DNA of 64,000 nucleotides, taken from Selaginella moellendorffii. Its lineage: Eukaryota > Streptophyta > Lycopodiopsida > Selaginellales > Selaginellaceae. The notes under the pieces were generated by a model. The model ran no database searches and was not told the origin of the DNA. It worked only from the letters and a program-made list of their open reading frames with translations. The DNA lies in contig NW_003314327.1 in assembly GCF_000143415.4 (NCBI RefSeq), positions 582,775 to 646,774 on the forward strand, read 5' to 3'. Below, piece by piece: positions 23,776 to 35,524 of this stretch. Numbering within the stretch: the first letter of the stretch is position 1; each line of letters opens with the position of its first letter. The translations under genes and the position numbers were made by a program.

Positions 23776-26700
23776 TCAGAAATCCATTATATCCATATCG
23801 TTAAGAGTCTTCACCTTCTGTAAGTTGGATTCGAGGTTAGCTAAGTGAGAAAATAGTGTCGTAGGAGAGGCTAAAAGGACTGAAACATCTTACCGCGACA
23901 AATTGATGAGGATCATCAATGCAAGTCGATCCCAAAACCACCTCTCGTTTCAATTGACTGGATAACTTGTGAGCAGCACGTAACTAAGTAACAAAACCCA
24001 AAGTTAAGAGACAGAAGGAACGTAAACAACGAAATCCAACCTCGGAGTGTGTTATACCGCCCACCACGAACACAAAAATGCGCTTCCCAGTTATCATCTT
24101 GGGGTCACTCAGGGCGCTTTTCAACACAGAGTCACTGCGAGAATAGGAAAAACAAGTGAGTGCCATAGGAAAATTAGCTCCCTTTTACCTTGAGTAACCG
24201 TCATCAGAGGCTCGCGGTCTCGAGGCCCACGTAGAGCCTGGCTTGGAAGTTCTCATGGACTGCGGTGGTGCTGTCGGCAATCTAGACGACCCCGTGCTGC
24301 TAGACTTTCCAGAAGTGCCTTCGCTTGGCCCTTTCACATAGGGATAGTCTTCCAGTGAGAGCTTGCCTTTCTCCATATCTTCCACCAGCTCCTGCAAAAC
24401 ACAACGCGTTACAGGGAACTTGTCGTAAGCGACCAAAGGTGACAAACCTGGAGTAGAGGCGTAAAACGGGAATGCTTCCATTCTTCCTCGTCCTGGTTCC
24501 TCTCCTTTCTGTACAGGTTCTTGTTCTTAAAGAGCAAAAGGACGAATCGGCTTCAGTACAAGAAGAACAAAGAGGCGTTTGTACCTTCGAAAACTTTAAA
24601 GCAAATCCCCCTGACTGCTTTTTGGATACAGACAGCCCCAAGTACTCAAGATTGGACACCGCAGCCATGTCGCCATCACTTAATCTAGCTAGCTGCAAAA
24701 CGCTTCAATCACATCCGTCTCTGATGGATAAGTTAACACATTTACCTTCATCCATTGTTGTTTCTTCGATTCATCGAGTTTCTCCGGATGAGTGGCAGCG
24801 TAAATCATCAATAAGCGCAACTTGCAATCTGCACTTATATTCTGCCACACCACTGATTTGAATCATATAAAACAAGCCATGGTAGTAAAAAGAAATTCTT
24901 ATTTTGCACCTCTGTCGTGCTGAGAAAGTTGATGAGCTCTTTGCTTGAAGCATCTCCATATACTAGATTTTGTTCTAACTCTGCGACATCACTGAGACAA
25001 TGCGTCCTTATTTTACTGTTCAAGGCTGTAGCAATCTGCAATTGCCTAGTGTTATCGCAAAAAATTAAAAGAAGGCATATACTGACATCAATGTGAAGGC
25101 TGAGCTTTTCAATTTGATCCCGGTACTGTGGAAGTGCCTGAACAACCTTCTGCATATCTCTTGTTGTCATGTTTTGACCACTGGAAAATGAAGACGTTAA
25201 TAAAACTCAGAAATAAAAGAACTAGAGAGACTACCTTCCTCCAAGTTTGATTTCAGCAGCTTTGTTCTTATTCGCGAACATTTTCATTTTCTCGTCCAGC
25301 TTCACGCTTACCTGTGCGAAGATGAAACACTTAACATAACAAAAAGCTTGAATGCAAGAAAACCTTGCCTCCGCAATATGAAGATCCCGCAGTTCAACCC
25401 AGATAGGGTCATGTTCTTCGAGGAGAACTTCCTTCTGTTCTCTTTTACCAGAGCTAGTTGTAATCTATATAAAAAAAAAAAAACGCTAGTGTCATAAACC
25501 ATGAACTTTGGTACATCTACCTCGTATGTATACTTGCTCCCCTCCAGACTTAATAAATCATGACACATGGCCTCGTATGTCCACTCGTGTATCACGGGAG
25601 CAATCTGTGCTTCAAACGTCAGGTTTGTAGGTAGAACTGACAAGCACCATACTTACCGGATCTACGGCACGATCCAGTATGAGGAGGTCACACGTCTCAT
25701 TTTGAGGAAAATCAGGAAGCGACGACTTGTACTTCATAAGACGATCCCAAACACATGCAGCCAGTTTTGTAGGCAGTAAGTCAGAATTGGTAGTTGCAGC
25801 GGTACTATTAGCTGCTGCCGATCTTGCTGCACGGTAGCGAATATAAGGAAACTCCTGTGACAAAGAAAAAGTGAGCACACAGTGATTTGAAATAACAACA
25901 GCAATACTCTGAAAGAGGCAAATACTGTGGTCAGACGCCGCGCAACTGTATCAAGGACAAAGTCGAGCTCCTTCTGCTCGCCAAACAATTGCTGTAGTGC
26001 TCTGTCATTGTCTGTAACAAAGCCCTGCCCTCAAGATGTTTCAATTACGTGATTGAATAACTCGAGAACATTACTAACCTGCATATCGATTGCCAAGTAC
26101 TCGAGATTGACCTGTGAGAGAAGTATCAGCAGCAATTCAGCCAAGTATCAAGCTGTACCTCTCTAAGAGCAGAAATCCGTGACATCAAAGCTCTGTCCTC
26201 TTTAATTGCCTTGAGAAGATCCCGTGGCAACGTGGAGCTGAAGTACACATAAGCTCTAAAAGCAGAAATAAATCCCGGGTGAGTATCCAGCAGGAGACAC
26301 TAGCTACCTTACTTCTTGTAGAGAGGAGACTTTCCTGACATATCCGAGACAAATTTCTTCACACTGCATTACCAAATCCAACAATCTAGAAACGAAGCAA
26401 CAAAGACCAAATGCGAACCTTTCCCTCGAAGGCTGGATGAAGTAGACAGCGTCTAGAGCAGGCAATGGTTGCCTGCGCCTGTTAAGATCTTCGACCACTG
26501 GACGGAACAAAAGCAAAAGGAAATGAGAGAAAAACGATCAAGAAAATCAACCACGAGAAACTAACGTGAGACTCCCTCGTCTGTGATGTCCGCCATTTTG
26601 CAAGAACTCGACATCACTTTCACGGTGAGCTCATCCATGATCAAAACCTGTCAACAATACATCTCTGCCACTGAAAGTTTCGCAAAGATTTACCTTCCAA

Positions 26701-26860
26701 GGCGATGCGCTCTTGGTGCTCTTGGCAGATCTAAGCATCTCGTGTAGAAGACCTGCGCAAGACAACTGACGATCAAACCTAGATCCCGGAATTCATCACA
26801 GAACTCACGCTCGCGGGTGTTTTGCCGGAACGATCGATAGGCGCCATCGCCGTCGGCCAT
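23776..26860 (-). CDS. Sec1/Munc18 (SM) protein, KEULE/SEC1-like
   Basis: SM proteins bind syntaxins to control SNARE-driven vesicle fusion; KEULE acts in cytokinesis. The ATG at 26858-26860 gives [20 protein letters not shown], then [120 protein letters not shown] and [21 protein letters not shown] terminal exon after the acceptor near 23817 adds [13 protein letters not shown] with a TGA at 23776-23778. Without that exon the frame would run on from DDPHQFVA into an unlike tail, so I include it. Many introns of 45-70 nt are present. Among the plant family (KEULE, SEC1A, SEC1B) the exact paralogue cannot be decided. Confidence 0.92.
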
Positions 26861-27107
26861 GAGGAGAATGAAGCTTTGGCGCGTGGATCAGACCGAGCTA
26901 GGAGAGAAGCACTAGCCACGAATCACCCCGGAGCGCATCGAAAGACTTGACGTTTTCGCCCTAAACCCTGCTCTACGATCTATAGTTCGAATCCCATGAA
27001 AAATAATAAGTAAAACAAGGTCGCGAGTTCGATTCCAGGTGGGGTGAAGTATGCCAGCCACACACACTACACACGCTTCTTCGTCTCTTTTCTAGATCGT
27101 TCTCGTC

Positions 27108-27777
27108 ATGGCGCTCGAGCAGCCATCCCTCACATCGCTCTCTCAGGTTCTTCCTCGCAAATCTCACAGCACTTGTACCTCCATTAGATTGCGAGGCACC
27201 GATCGATGGGCTCTCAAGAGCAGCTTCTTCAATGCTGGTTCTCGATTAGCTCCAGCTCAAACCATGGCAGCGTCCAGGATTTCAATGCGAGTTGCCACGA
27301 ACAAGGCGTATATCTGCTCAGATTGCGGGTAAAAAGCCAACATCTAGATAGAAATGAAAGAAGGAACCTTATGCTTCGTGGATTTTTTTCTTGAAGGTAC
27401 ATCTATAACGATCGAACGCCATTCTCAAAGCTTCCAAACGACTACTCCTGTCCAGGTAGCGATTTGTTAGGACGAACTTCAAGTTTTTTTCCGTGCTTCT
27501 TCTTACATCCTGCTTGCTGGTTAAAGTCTGTCTTGCTCCAAAGAGACGCTTCAAACCATACGGCGAACCTGTTGCACGTAATGCAAACAGCACCGACGTG
27601 CGCAAAGCTCGAAAGGAGCAACTCAAAAAAGCAAATTCCAACCTCGGGTACGAGCTTATCGACTCGTCTTCACTTTCCTGTAAACTTTTTTGTCTCAGAT
27701 CTGCGCTTCCAGTTGCCATTGCTGTCGGCCTTGCGATACTGGCTGGAACGTATTTCTACCTGAACATTCAATACTAG
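27108..27777 (+). CDS. Rubredoxin-like plastid membrane protein (RBD1-type)
   Basis: Membrane-tethered rubredoxins of this type support photosystem II assembly in plastids. The ATG at 27108 (MALEQPSLTSLSQVLPRKSH) leads a Ser/Arg-rich transit-peptide-like region of about 65 residues. Exon junctions reconstitute the rubredoxin fold: AYICSDCG/YIYNDRTPFSKLPNDYSCP/VCLAPKRRFK, giving two CxxC pairs that hold one iron. After a basic linker (RKARKEQLKKANSNLG), the last exon encodes a single membrane span ALPVAIAVGLAILAGTYFYL and NIQY, stop TAG 27775-27777. Four exons have GT-AG introns. The one-rubredoxin-domain plus C-terminal span layout matches RBD1; a function in PSII assembly is from the family. 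It is divergent from the SM gene (247 nt between starts). Confidence 0.88.
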
Positions 27778-28074
27778 AAGTCAGTCGGCCAAAACGAACA
27801 AAAGAAGGAAAACGAACTACATACCACAGATTGTTCTGTCCAAATATGAAGCTGGTGTTTTGAGCAGACGGTGAAATGCGAGAATGCAATGCAGGACAAA
27901 CAAACGTAGAAAACCTTGTACTGTTATTGCGCCAAAATTTTCGTCTACCAAAAAAGTTTCACGGCGTCAAATAAAAAGAATTTGCTCGATTTCCATATTA
28001 GGCCGCCTTCATGTCATCGAGGCCAACGCTTTTCTGCAAAGCACCAGATTGCCACTGTCACAAACAGAAACTCT

Positions 28075-28963
28075 CTAGCCAATCAACCATACCAAAAACT
28101 GATGATTCTCCAGGAGAAGCGGCGAGAACGATGACAAAAACTTCTCTATGTCGGAGCTCAGGCTTTCGCCACCACCGAGCATTTCCATAAACTTCTTCCT
28201 TTCCGGCGTCAGCTTCATCGCCATCTGCACAGAATTTCATGGAGGATGACGAAACGAAAACTCATAAACCAAACCAGGCTACATCTGTGCAGCAGCTATA
28301 CTCACCGTGAAGGCTCCACTTGCAATCCATCCGTGGTACTTCTTAAGCGTGGCGGCGTACGCCTCAGTCGAGGCTTGTGTCATGGTCCAGTCGGGATGAC
28401 GCAAGAGGTTGTCGAACAAGTTCATCAAAAAATCCATGGCCCTGAATTCTCCCAAGGAGTTAATCTAAGTACCATGCCCAGGCCTAGCTACCAGAGAGAA
28501 CTCAAAAAGAAGAGTACCTCGTTAACCACAGCAAGCCATTGCTACAGCTTTTGGACCCCTTCGCGGTTTTCTCGTCGACCTCCCTCCTTACGATGTCGTA
28601 CAGAAGGTACAAGCCCGACGTATCTTCGTTATAGCGCGTCTCTAGCCGCTGGTTGCAAGCGAATCAGCACCTACATTCTACCAAATTCGCGAAATCTCAC
28701 CGCGATGTTGCCGCCGATGTCCGATTTCACCATCGCCATCGCAGATCCAAACTTGTCTACACAAGAAATTCCCAGAAAAGGAGCATCAGATCCGCGGAAA
28801 TTCGCAAGCGCGGGCACTGACCTATCACCGGAAGGACAAGGCGGCAAACGTCCAGGAACTGCTTAGTGAGAATGTCGCCGGACGGAGATCTCACCATGGG
28901 GATCGCATCGATCGCCTCGCGGAACGCGCTGGCGCTCTCCACCGTCGCCGTGCTGCTCGCCAT
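28075..28963 (-). CDS. Glycolipid transfer protein, GLTP1-like
   Basis: GLTP-fold proteins shuttle glycosylated sphingolipids between membranes. The ATG at 28961-28963 begins MASSTATVESASAFREAIDA, with GDILTKQFLDVCRLVLPVIG, FGSAMAIVKSDIGGNIA (the Asp and Asn that bind the sugar), RLETRYNEDTSGLYLLYDIV, NGLLWLTRALDFLMNLFDNL (conserved Trp) and TLKKYHGWIASGAFTMAMKL (conserved His). The C-terminus SSFSPLLENHQFLVWLIG ends at TAG 28075-28077. The motif order matches plant GLTP1 better than ACD11, whose core differs. The exact last few residues are uncertain because GTATGG after QFL could also act as a donor. The 5' leader holds a (GA)n microsatellite. Confidence 0.87.
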
Positions 28964-28965
28964 TG

Positions 28966-28990
28966 CTCTCTCTCTCTCTCTCTCTCTCCC
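28966..28990. repeat. (CT)n/(GA)n microsatellite in the GLTP 5' leader
   Basis: About 12 CT dinucleotides lie immediately upstream of the GLTP start codon, read as GAGAGA on the transcribed strand. GAGA stretches are common in plant 5' leaders; a regulatory role is only possible. Confidence 0.8.
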
Positions 28991-31900
28991 TTCGAGCGCG
29001 TTCTTGGAGCCCTAAAATCCTGGGCTGTGATGACGTGGCAATGCGATGTGCCACGAGCGCGCCAATGGTCAAAAAAAATGATATTTAAAAGTACGACGCC
29101 AGTGAGTGGGAAGGCACCACGTAAAGTAAGAAAAGAAGAGAATGGTGGAAAGAATTGACAATGTAGTACTTGATACGTATGGATGTGCTCCAAATTGGTT
29201 TTCATCGTTTTTCATTTATACTAATCCAAGCTTACAAAAGTTTCTTATGTTACTAAAATTCAAGCTTAGCAAACACACACAAACTCGCACAGGAATCATG
29301 CACTCCACCCCGCTCTTATTAATTGGCGCCACAAGGCCTTCATGATTGTGTGGAGTTGCAAATTTCCCCATCCAAATTGTGTCTCCAGTGTCGCCACTCC
29401 GTATGATGGAACCGCATTGTATAGTATCATTGCCTAAGAAAATACTGTATGATTACATTAGCGATACATAATACTCCGCCTTCGATTTCCACAGAGCATG
29501 ATTTTCTCTCAATAAACCACTACCTAAACAAGAACGTGGTCAAGAAGCACCCAAGAGTGTCCATACAAGCTTTCGCTCTCATACATACGTTCTTCCGGCT
29601 GGTTTACACCCCGAAGCAGATTTGGGGAAATCGGTTCATCATTATAAGTACTTAAATACCAGTCCGAATCGGGTCAACGTTGCGGGTAAAAAAACAAGGA
29701 GATAAAAAGAAAATAAAACCATGTACTGCACGGTAACTAGGTCTAAGAAGGATGTACACTGCGAATTCAATGGCCCTGATCGGTTTTGTCCCCGACGGTT
29801 ATCATGCCTAGCTACCATCACAAACTAAGATGCAAAGACCCCCAAGTTACGTCTAAACCTCACTAAACCCCACTAAACCCCGTTAAACCCTTCTGAAACC
29901 CACCTTTTGGGAGCCCTAAAAAACTGTACTCTGACCTAACAGAACTTCTACTGATTTCTGGAACTAGAAGCGAGCGGGAATTGAAGCCCACAGCTTGCCT
30001 AGTTTGGACACAGAGCATGATGAGATGCCATGAATGAGCGCAAAGGCAGGCAAAGAAAGTTTGGAGAGAGAGGCGAAAGAAGTATTGATGCAGCACGAGG
30101 GGATTGTGTTGTGTGTTGTTATGGGTTGTCTTTGGAGTAGCTACTGCTACTACGACAATGTAGTTTTTTATATACATAGGGCAGCGCTATCATCCATCCG
30201 GCGGCCCAGAATGCGAGACAAGTTAAGGGAAGAAGTTAACACACCCGTTGATTTCCCATGATAGTCTCAGTGTCCTGCTCCCGTTCCGTGCTGCTTGGAG
30301 CTGCGCCTCTTCTGTTGGATCTATACGAGCTTTCTTAGGGTTTCCGTAGCTGCCGTCCTTGTGAGTCAGTCCTCTAATCTTTAGATACATTGGAACCAAA
30401 TGCTTAATTGGTTTGCGTTGATTGGGGTTGTTTTGGTAGTTGTGGCTGGCTTGCTGGCGTCTTCTCGTCTGGTTTCGTTCCTTCGCGCCCTAAGTGGGAA
30501 AAGGTGGTACGGGTTCGACGCCATGCCAGTTGCATGGGCCTGGAACGCATATGATGAGAGTTCCTTCTTTCCTTCGCCACCTCCAGCCAGTTGATCCGAG
30601 GCCGCCCGTACGCGGCCTCAAAATTTTCAAGATCCAGCTTGAAAAAGTCCGGATTGTGTATAAAAAGTGGAGAGGAGTTGAATCCGAGCGAGTTAGCGGC
30701 CTCCAGCGAGTCGTGGATGTGGTTTTGCGGTCATCCCTGTTACCCAACGGTCGGAAGCAAGCTAATTTTGATGATCTCGTCACAGCACAAGCCAACACGC
30801 CACTGAATCTGAGTATATACTCCATCTACTACAAAGCCATTTTAAAATTAGAAAAATAACATTTTTTTTCTCTATTTAATTCTTTTTTTCGCTTTGGGTT
30901 GGTGGCTGGCTCTCTCCCTGATTAAGGAAGATTCCCGGGCTCGGTTTCAAGCAAGCCGCCAGCCCGGCCAGTATAACGTTCATGCTAGTAGAAGACGCAT
31001 GGTCCTTTTTATATAGCAAAAGCTAAACAAGACTAAACAATACGAGGCCCGATTTTCTTGGCCCCTAAAACAAATCTTCGTCTCTGTTTTTGCAGTATGT
31101 GGAATCCGCTTGAATCATAAATTTATATACCCCACTGTCCAATGTGTACAAGATTTTCAACAAAGCCCGATCTTGGGCTTGATACTCTCGCAGGAAAAAA
31201 GGTGGTCTCTATAAGTAGAATGTGAATCGACGCATCGCACTACTAATCCTTTTTTTACCACCACCGAAGGGAGCGAATATTCCCGGGCCGGAGTCAAGCG
31301 ACAAACGGAAAGGGCGTATTAGGAAGATGGCGCGGATTAGGCGGCGTTAATGCGAGCTTAAGCTAATTGGCGAACGTTCTAGCAGACTGACAAGGGGATT
31401 CATGAAAGCAACTGCCTTCTGCTCGATTAAAAGCTCGCCATGGATTGATTTGCTTTATTAAGCTGGCCGCTAACAATAAGCATTAAATGCAGTCGTCGTC
31501 GTTCGTCGCCCACATGAGAAAAAGAAATACATTTCTTTTTATTTCTGTTTGCGAGAAAAGTAAAAAGTAAAACCAAAAACACCCATCAATAAAATATACC
31601 AATATACCTTTTACTTTTCACCGGCCAGTCAACCGCGTACCGTGGCCACCACGAGGGTGGTGGACGCAAGCAGCTTTTCTATTGCGGGACGGGACCTTTG
31701 TGTTGCATGCGTACCGCGTAGGTTAAGTGGCACACTAATTACCGCAATAATACGAGAGTTTTCGGCGATTAAAATACCAACCCCCGGAATTGCTTTTTTG
31801 CAAAACCTTTTGAAAAATGAGTATTTTAAAATGAAAATGGTTATCATGGGTTTACCACCCACCCCATCTCGAAATGTATATATTCTCTGTTTCCGTGTAC

Positions 31901-32430
31901 AAGTTGTCAGTATATGTGCGTGCGTGCGTGCGTGCGTGCGTTTTCTAGGCCGTCTTCTTGGCTGGTCTTTTTTGTAACATTTTTTTTCCCTTAATTCTAA
32001 TTTTTAAAAGTACCTACAGACGTAGCGCCCAAAAATACCCCCTTCTTTTTGCGGTTCCTTTATTATTTAATTTGGTATAAGAAAAAAGAGAGGAAATTTT
32101 CTCTCAGTGTTGTGTTGTGTGTGTGTTTTTTTTTTCGGTATAGGGGGGGGTTGTTGATGTCGCTGGCTGCGGTGGTGGTGTGTGCCCTGTGGGTTTTGTC
32201 TTCCAAGTCACTCCACCAGAGAAGAACACACAGTTAGGTATAGGTGGTAGTAGTATAGTTCTAGTTGTAGAGTTGGTTCCAAGGGAATTGGGTGCTAATC
32301 GCGACTGCTCAATCTCTCAAGCAAAGAAAGCTTGGACAGCTCTCTACAATCTAAAAGCCCAGGAACAAGGAAGAAGCAAAGAGTTAGAACAAGAAAAAGA
32401 GGAGGGGAGAGAAAGAGGGGGAGAGAGGCG
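28991..32430. other. Long non-coding interval upstream of the BED/DUF659 gene
   Basis: No protein gene can be supported over this 3.4 kb. Seen in it: repeated AACCCC(A/G)CTAAACCCC-like motifs at 29858-29900, several TATA-like segments (near 30170, 31010 and 31210), a (TGCG)n tract at about 31915-31941, a T-run with G-run near 32125-32150, and CT-rich sequence. Short ORFs here are of ordinary random length and show no family motif. The distal part (after about 32200) is probably the 5' leader of the downstream gene. Confidence 0.5.
31915..31941. repeat. (TGCG)n microsatellite
   Basis: Six or so direct TGCG tetramers, followed by TTTTC. Simple repeat; no function is inferred. Confidence 0.8.
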
Positions 32431-32595
32431 ATGGCGATGGCGATGATCTCGGACTCCTCTCCCCAGCTCGGGCCCCCGGCGACGCTCGATCTCGGGCTGG
32501 CCACACCGGCATTGATGGGAGAATGCTCCGCCGCCGCGGGGGCGGAGCAAGGGGTCCAATTGAGGAGGAAGGGAACGCTGGAGCAGCAGCTGTGA
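32431..32595 (+). CDS. Upstream ORF of 54 codons ahead of the BED/DUF659 gene
   Basis: An ATG at 32431 opens MAMAMISDSSPQLGPPATLD and runs 54 residues to TGA 32593-32595, within the probable 5' leader, 199 nt before the main start. Its composition (Ala, Leu, Pro, Gly) looks coding-like and unlike the AT-rich flank. A GTGAGT donor overlaps the stop, so it could also be a first coding exon, but no acceptor downstream restores the main frame. It may be a regulatory uORF or chance in a GC-rich leader. Confidence 0.35.
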   Translation: MAMAMISDSSPQLGPPATLDLGLATPALMGECSAAAGAEQGVQLRRKGTLEQQL

Positions 32596-32794
32596 GTTCT
32601 AGTTCTTCTTTCTTCGTCTTCTTCTTCTTCTTCCTCTTCCGGGAGTGATTCCAATTTCCTGCTGGGTCGAGCTCCTCGATACGATCCAGCAACGAAAAAA
32701 AAAAGCCCAGGAGGAGGAGAAAAAAAAGCGCACATACGAGAAAAGAAAGGAAAAAAAAATACACAGGAGAAAAGCCGCGGACGAGGAGCGTAAC

Positions 32795-35524
32795 ATGGCA
32801 GCCACAACGACGACAGGGGGGGGCACGGTGGCGGCGGGGGCGGGGTCGGCGGCGGGGGCAGCAGGGGGGAGTGGATCGATTGGGGGCGGAGGGGGTAGCG
32901 GCGCTGGCGGGGCTGGCGGCGGCGCTGGCGGAGACGAGGATCTCACCGTCAAGACAATGCGTAAGCGCTACGAGGGACTGCTGCTAGTGAGGAGCAAGGC
33001 CGTCAAGGGCAAGGGCGCGTGGTACTGGTCACACCTGGAGCCGATCCTCGTCCACAATCCCGACACTGGCACGCCCAAGGCCGTGAAGCTGCGATGCGGC
33101 CTCTGCAACGCCATGTTCTCCGCCTCCAACCCCTCGCGCACCGCCAGCGAGCACCTCAAGCGCGGCACTTGCCCTAATTTCAGCGGCGCCTACCGCCCCC
33201 TCGGATCGTCCCCGCCTCCGCCAGCGGCGGGCGTGGCGGCCGCCGCTGCCGCGATCGCCACCGCCACCACCCCGAAATCCTCCTCCGGCCGCAAGCGCGC
33301 CGCGGCATTGTCCTCGCAGAATCAACAGCAGCAGCAGCAGCAGCAGCAGCAAAGCCTCGCGATCGTGCCAGCGGCGCCACCGGCTCCCGGATCGTCGGTT
33401 CCAGCGGGATCGGGCGCGGCGGCGGCACCGGCGGCGCTGGATGAGAGGCTGCCGCTCCACCTCTCGGGCGGCAAGGAGGATCTGGGCGCGCTGGCGCTGC
33501 TCGAGGACAACGTGAAGCGGATCAAGAGCCCCGGACTGAAGCCTGGTTCTAGCGGCGGTGGCCTCACCAAGGAGCAAGGGGAGGCCGCCATCGCGCTCCT
33601 CGCGGACTGGCTCTACGAGTCCCACGCCACCGTGCCCCTGGCGGTGGTAGAGCATCCCAAATTCCGGGCCTTCCTCGCGCAGATCGGGCTCCAGGGCGCG
33701 GCCAGCCGGCGGCTCCTGGCGGGGCCGCGGCTGGACGCGCGATTCGAGGAGGTGAAGAGGCAATCCGAGGCTCGGCTGGGCGACGCGCTCTTCTTCCAGA
33801 TCTCCACCGATGGCTGGAAGCGCCGCTCGATCTTTCCAATCTCTCCTTCCTTGGCGCTGTCCTCCCCGGCGGCGATGGCAATGGCGGCGATGGCGATGGA
33901 TCCTTCTTCCTCCCCTTCCAGCGTCAGCGATCTCGTCTACATCACGATCAATCTCCCCAATGGCAGCAGCCTCTTCTGGCGCGCGCTGCCGATCGGCGGT
34001 AGCGGCGGGGCGAAGGCAGTGGAGGCGATCCTCGAGGAGGCGGTGGCGGCGCTGTGCGGCGGATCGCCGGAGCGCTGCGTGGGGATCGTGGCGGACGCGG
34101 GCAAGGCGGTGAACAAGGCGCTGCGCGAGGTGGAGTCCCGGCGGTCCTGGATCGTGAGCGTCCCCTGCCAGGCACAGGCCTTCGCCAGCCTCCTCCGCGA
34201 CTTCGCCAAGCGATCCCCGCTCTTTCGATCCGTCGCAACCGACTGCCTCAAGCTCGTCGCCTTCTTCTCGGGCAATCACCCCGCACGGACGCTCCTCCAG
34301 CGCTTCCAGCGCGACGCCTACGCGAGGATCCGCGCCCTGGCGGAGCTCGCCGAGGCGGCGGCGACCGCAGCAGCATCAGCGAGCTCCTCCTCCGCCAGCG
34401 CGGCCGATCGCGACACGGTGGATCCCGCGCTGGCGCTGCTCCTCCCGGACGGGATCGCCGCCAGCGCGCGCGCGCTCCACGCCATCGTCGCGGACGCGTC
34501 CTTCAAGATGGTGTACGCTGGCGGGGACGACCCGGCGGCGCGCGAGGCATCGGAGATCGTCCTCTCGCAGGGGTTCTGGAAGGATTTGGAGGCGGTCCAG
34601 GCGATCTCGCGGGTGGTGGCGGTGATGATCCGCGACATGGAGGCCGAGCGCCCGCTCGTCAGCCAGTGCCTGCCAATGTGGGAGGAGCTCCGGGACAAGC
34701 TCATGGATTGCTGCGCGCGGCATGGAAAGGATCAAGCGTCGATCATGCGGCTGATCCAGGCGCGATTCACGACGAACTACCACCCGGCGTGGTCGGCTGC
34801 GCTGGTACTCGACCCGCTCTACCTCGTCAAGGACGCAAACAACCGCTACCTCCCGCCATACAAGATCCTGAGCTCCGAGCAGGAGAAGGACGTGGATCGG
34901 CTCATCACGCGGCTGGTTTCGCGCGAGGAGGCGCACATCGTGCTCATGGAGCTCATGAAGTGGCGGTCCGAGGGGCTGGATCCGCTGTACGCGCAGGCGG
35001 TGCAGGTGAAGGAGACGGATCCGGCGACGGGGAGGGTGAAATGTATGAGCGGGCAGAGCCGGAGGCTGGTGTGGGAGACGTGCTTGAACGAGTTCCGGCT
35101 GCTGGGAAAGGTGGCGGCGAGGTTGATCTTCTTGCATGCGACGTCCGGGGGGGTGAAGAGCTGGGCGCTCAAGGTGGCGGGGAAAGGTGGCGGAGGGTTT
35201 GGAGGCGGATTTGGGGGCCTTGGGAGGGTGGCGGCGGAGCGGGCGGGGAAGATGATGTACGTAGCGGCGCACGCGAAGCTGGAGCGGCATGATTTCGTGA
35301 CTGACGAGGAGCGGGAGTTTTTGGCGGCGGCGGTGGAGGAGGAGGAGGAGATGGGTGGCGGCAGCTTGGCACGGACGAGTAGTGGGACTAACAGGGAGGG
35401 TGCCGACGGTGGGAATGGTGTTGGTGCCGGGGATCATCACCACCACCACCATCACCAGCAGCAGCAGCAGCAGCACGAGGGGTTTCTAGGACCTGGAGGA
35501 GGAGGAGGATCGACTCACTTGTAA
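32795..35524 (+). CDS. Domesticated hAT-family protein with BED zinc finger and DUF659
   Basis: A 909-residue intronless gene of the plant hAT superfamily kept as host genes (At1g79740-like). I start at ATG 32795 (MAATTTTGGGTVAAGAGSAA); the upstream in-frame extension to 32645 lacks an ATG. After a Gly/Ala-rich leader comes a conserved block TMRKRYEGLLLVRSKAVKGK, GAWYWSHLEPILVHN and a BED finger (VKLRCGLCNAMFSASNPS, then EHLKRGTCPNF: C-x2-C plus H-x5-C). A poly-Gln run lies at about 33320-33352. The DUF659 region follows (ALLADWLYESHATVPLAVVE, ALFFQISTDGWKRRS, ERCVGIVADAGKAVNKAL) and then the hAT C-terminal half (FTTNYHPAWSAALVLDPLYL). A His8/Gln6 run is near the end. It is very GC-rich. No terminal repeats flank it, so it is not an active transposon. 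Nuclear DNA binding is inferred. Confidence 0.88.
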   Translation: MAATTTTGGGTVAAGAGSAAGAAGGSGSIGGGGGSGAGGAGGGAGGDEDLTVKTMRKRYEGLLLVRSKAVKGKGAWYWSHLEPILVHNPDTGTPKAVKLRCGLCNAMFSASNPSRTASEHLKRGTCPNFSGAYRPLGSSPPPPAAGVAAAAAAIATATTPKSSSGRKRAAALSSQNQQQQQQQQQQSLAIVPAAPPAPGSSVPAGSGAAAAPAALDERLPLHLSGGKEDLGALALLEDNVKRIKSPGLKPGSSGGGLTKEQGEAAIALLADWLYESHATVPLAVVEHPKFRAFLAQIGLQGAASRRLLAGPRLDARFEEVKRQSEARLGDALFFQISTDGWKRRSIFPISPSLALSSPAAMAMAAMAMDPSSSPSSVSDLVYITINLPNGSSLFWRALPIGGSGGAKAVEAILEEAVAALCGGSPERCVGIVADAGKAVNKALREVESRRSWIVSVPCQAQAFASLLRDFAKRSPLFRSVATDCLKLVAFFSGNHPARTLLQRFQRDAYARIRALAELAEAAATAAASASSSSASAADRDTVDPALALLLPDGIAASARALHAIVADASFKMVYAGGDDPAAREASEIVLSQGFWKDLEAVQAISRVVAVMIRDMEAERPLVSQCLPMWEELRDKLMDCCARHGKDQASIMRLIQARFTTNYHPAWSAALVLDPLYLVKDANNRYLPPYKILSSEQEKDVDRLITRLVSREEAHIVLMELMKWRSEGLDPLYAQAVQVKETDPATGRVKCMSGQSRRLVWETCLNEFRLLGKVAARLIFLHATSGGVKSWALKVAGKGGGGFGGGFGGLGRVAAERAGKMMYVAAHAKLERHDFVTDEEREFLAAAVEEEEEMGGGSLARTSSGTNREGADGGNGVGAGDHHHHHHHQQQQQQHEGFLGPGGGGGSTHL

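Noticed and set aside
26985-27050. Two TTCGA(A/T)TCC B-box-like motifs suggesting a tRNA gene
   Set aside because: No acceptor stem or A-box at proper distance; at best a tRNA-derived scrap in the SM/rubredoxin intergenic region.
29858-29900. Telomere-like ACCCC(A/G)CTAAACCCC repeats as an interstitial telomere
   Set aside because: Only four irregular units, not the plant CCCTAAA repeat; left as a minor motif.
30400-30594. 64-codon ORF with a hydrophobic N-terminus
   Set aside because: Short, no homologue recognised, no splice context; within ordinary random ORF length.
33029-34279. 416-codon minus ORF, and a 412-codon plus-frame ORF at 34054-35292
   Set aside because: GC-rich shadows of the DUF659 gene; composition is biased Arg/Gly/Ala and no motif is present.
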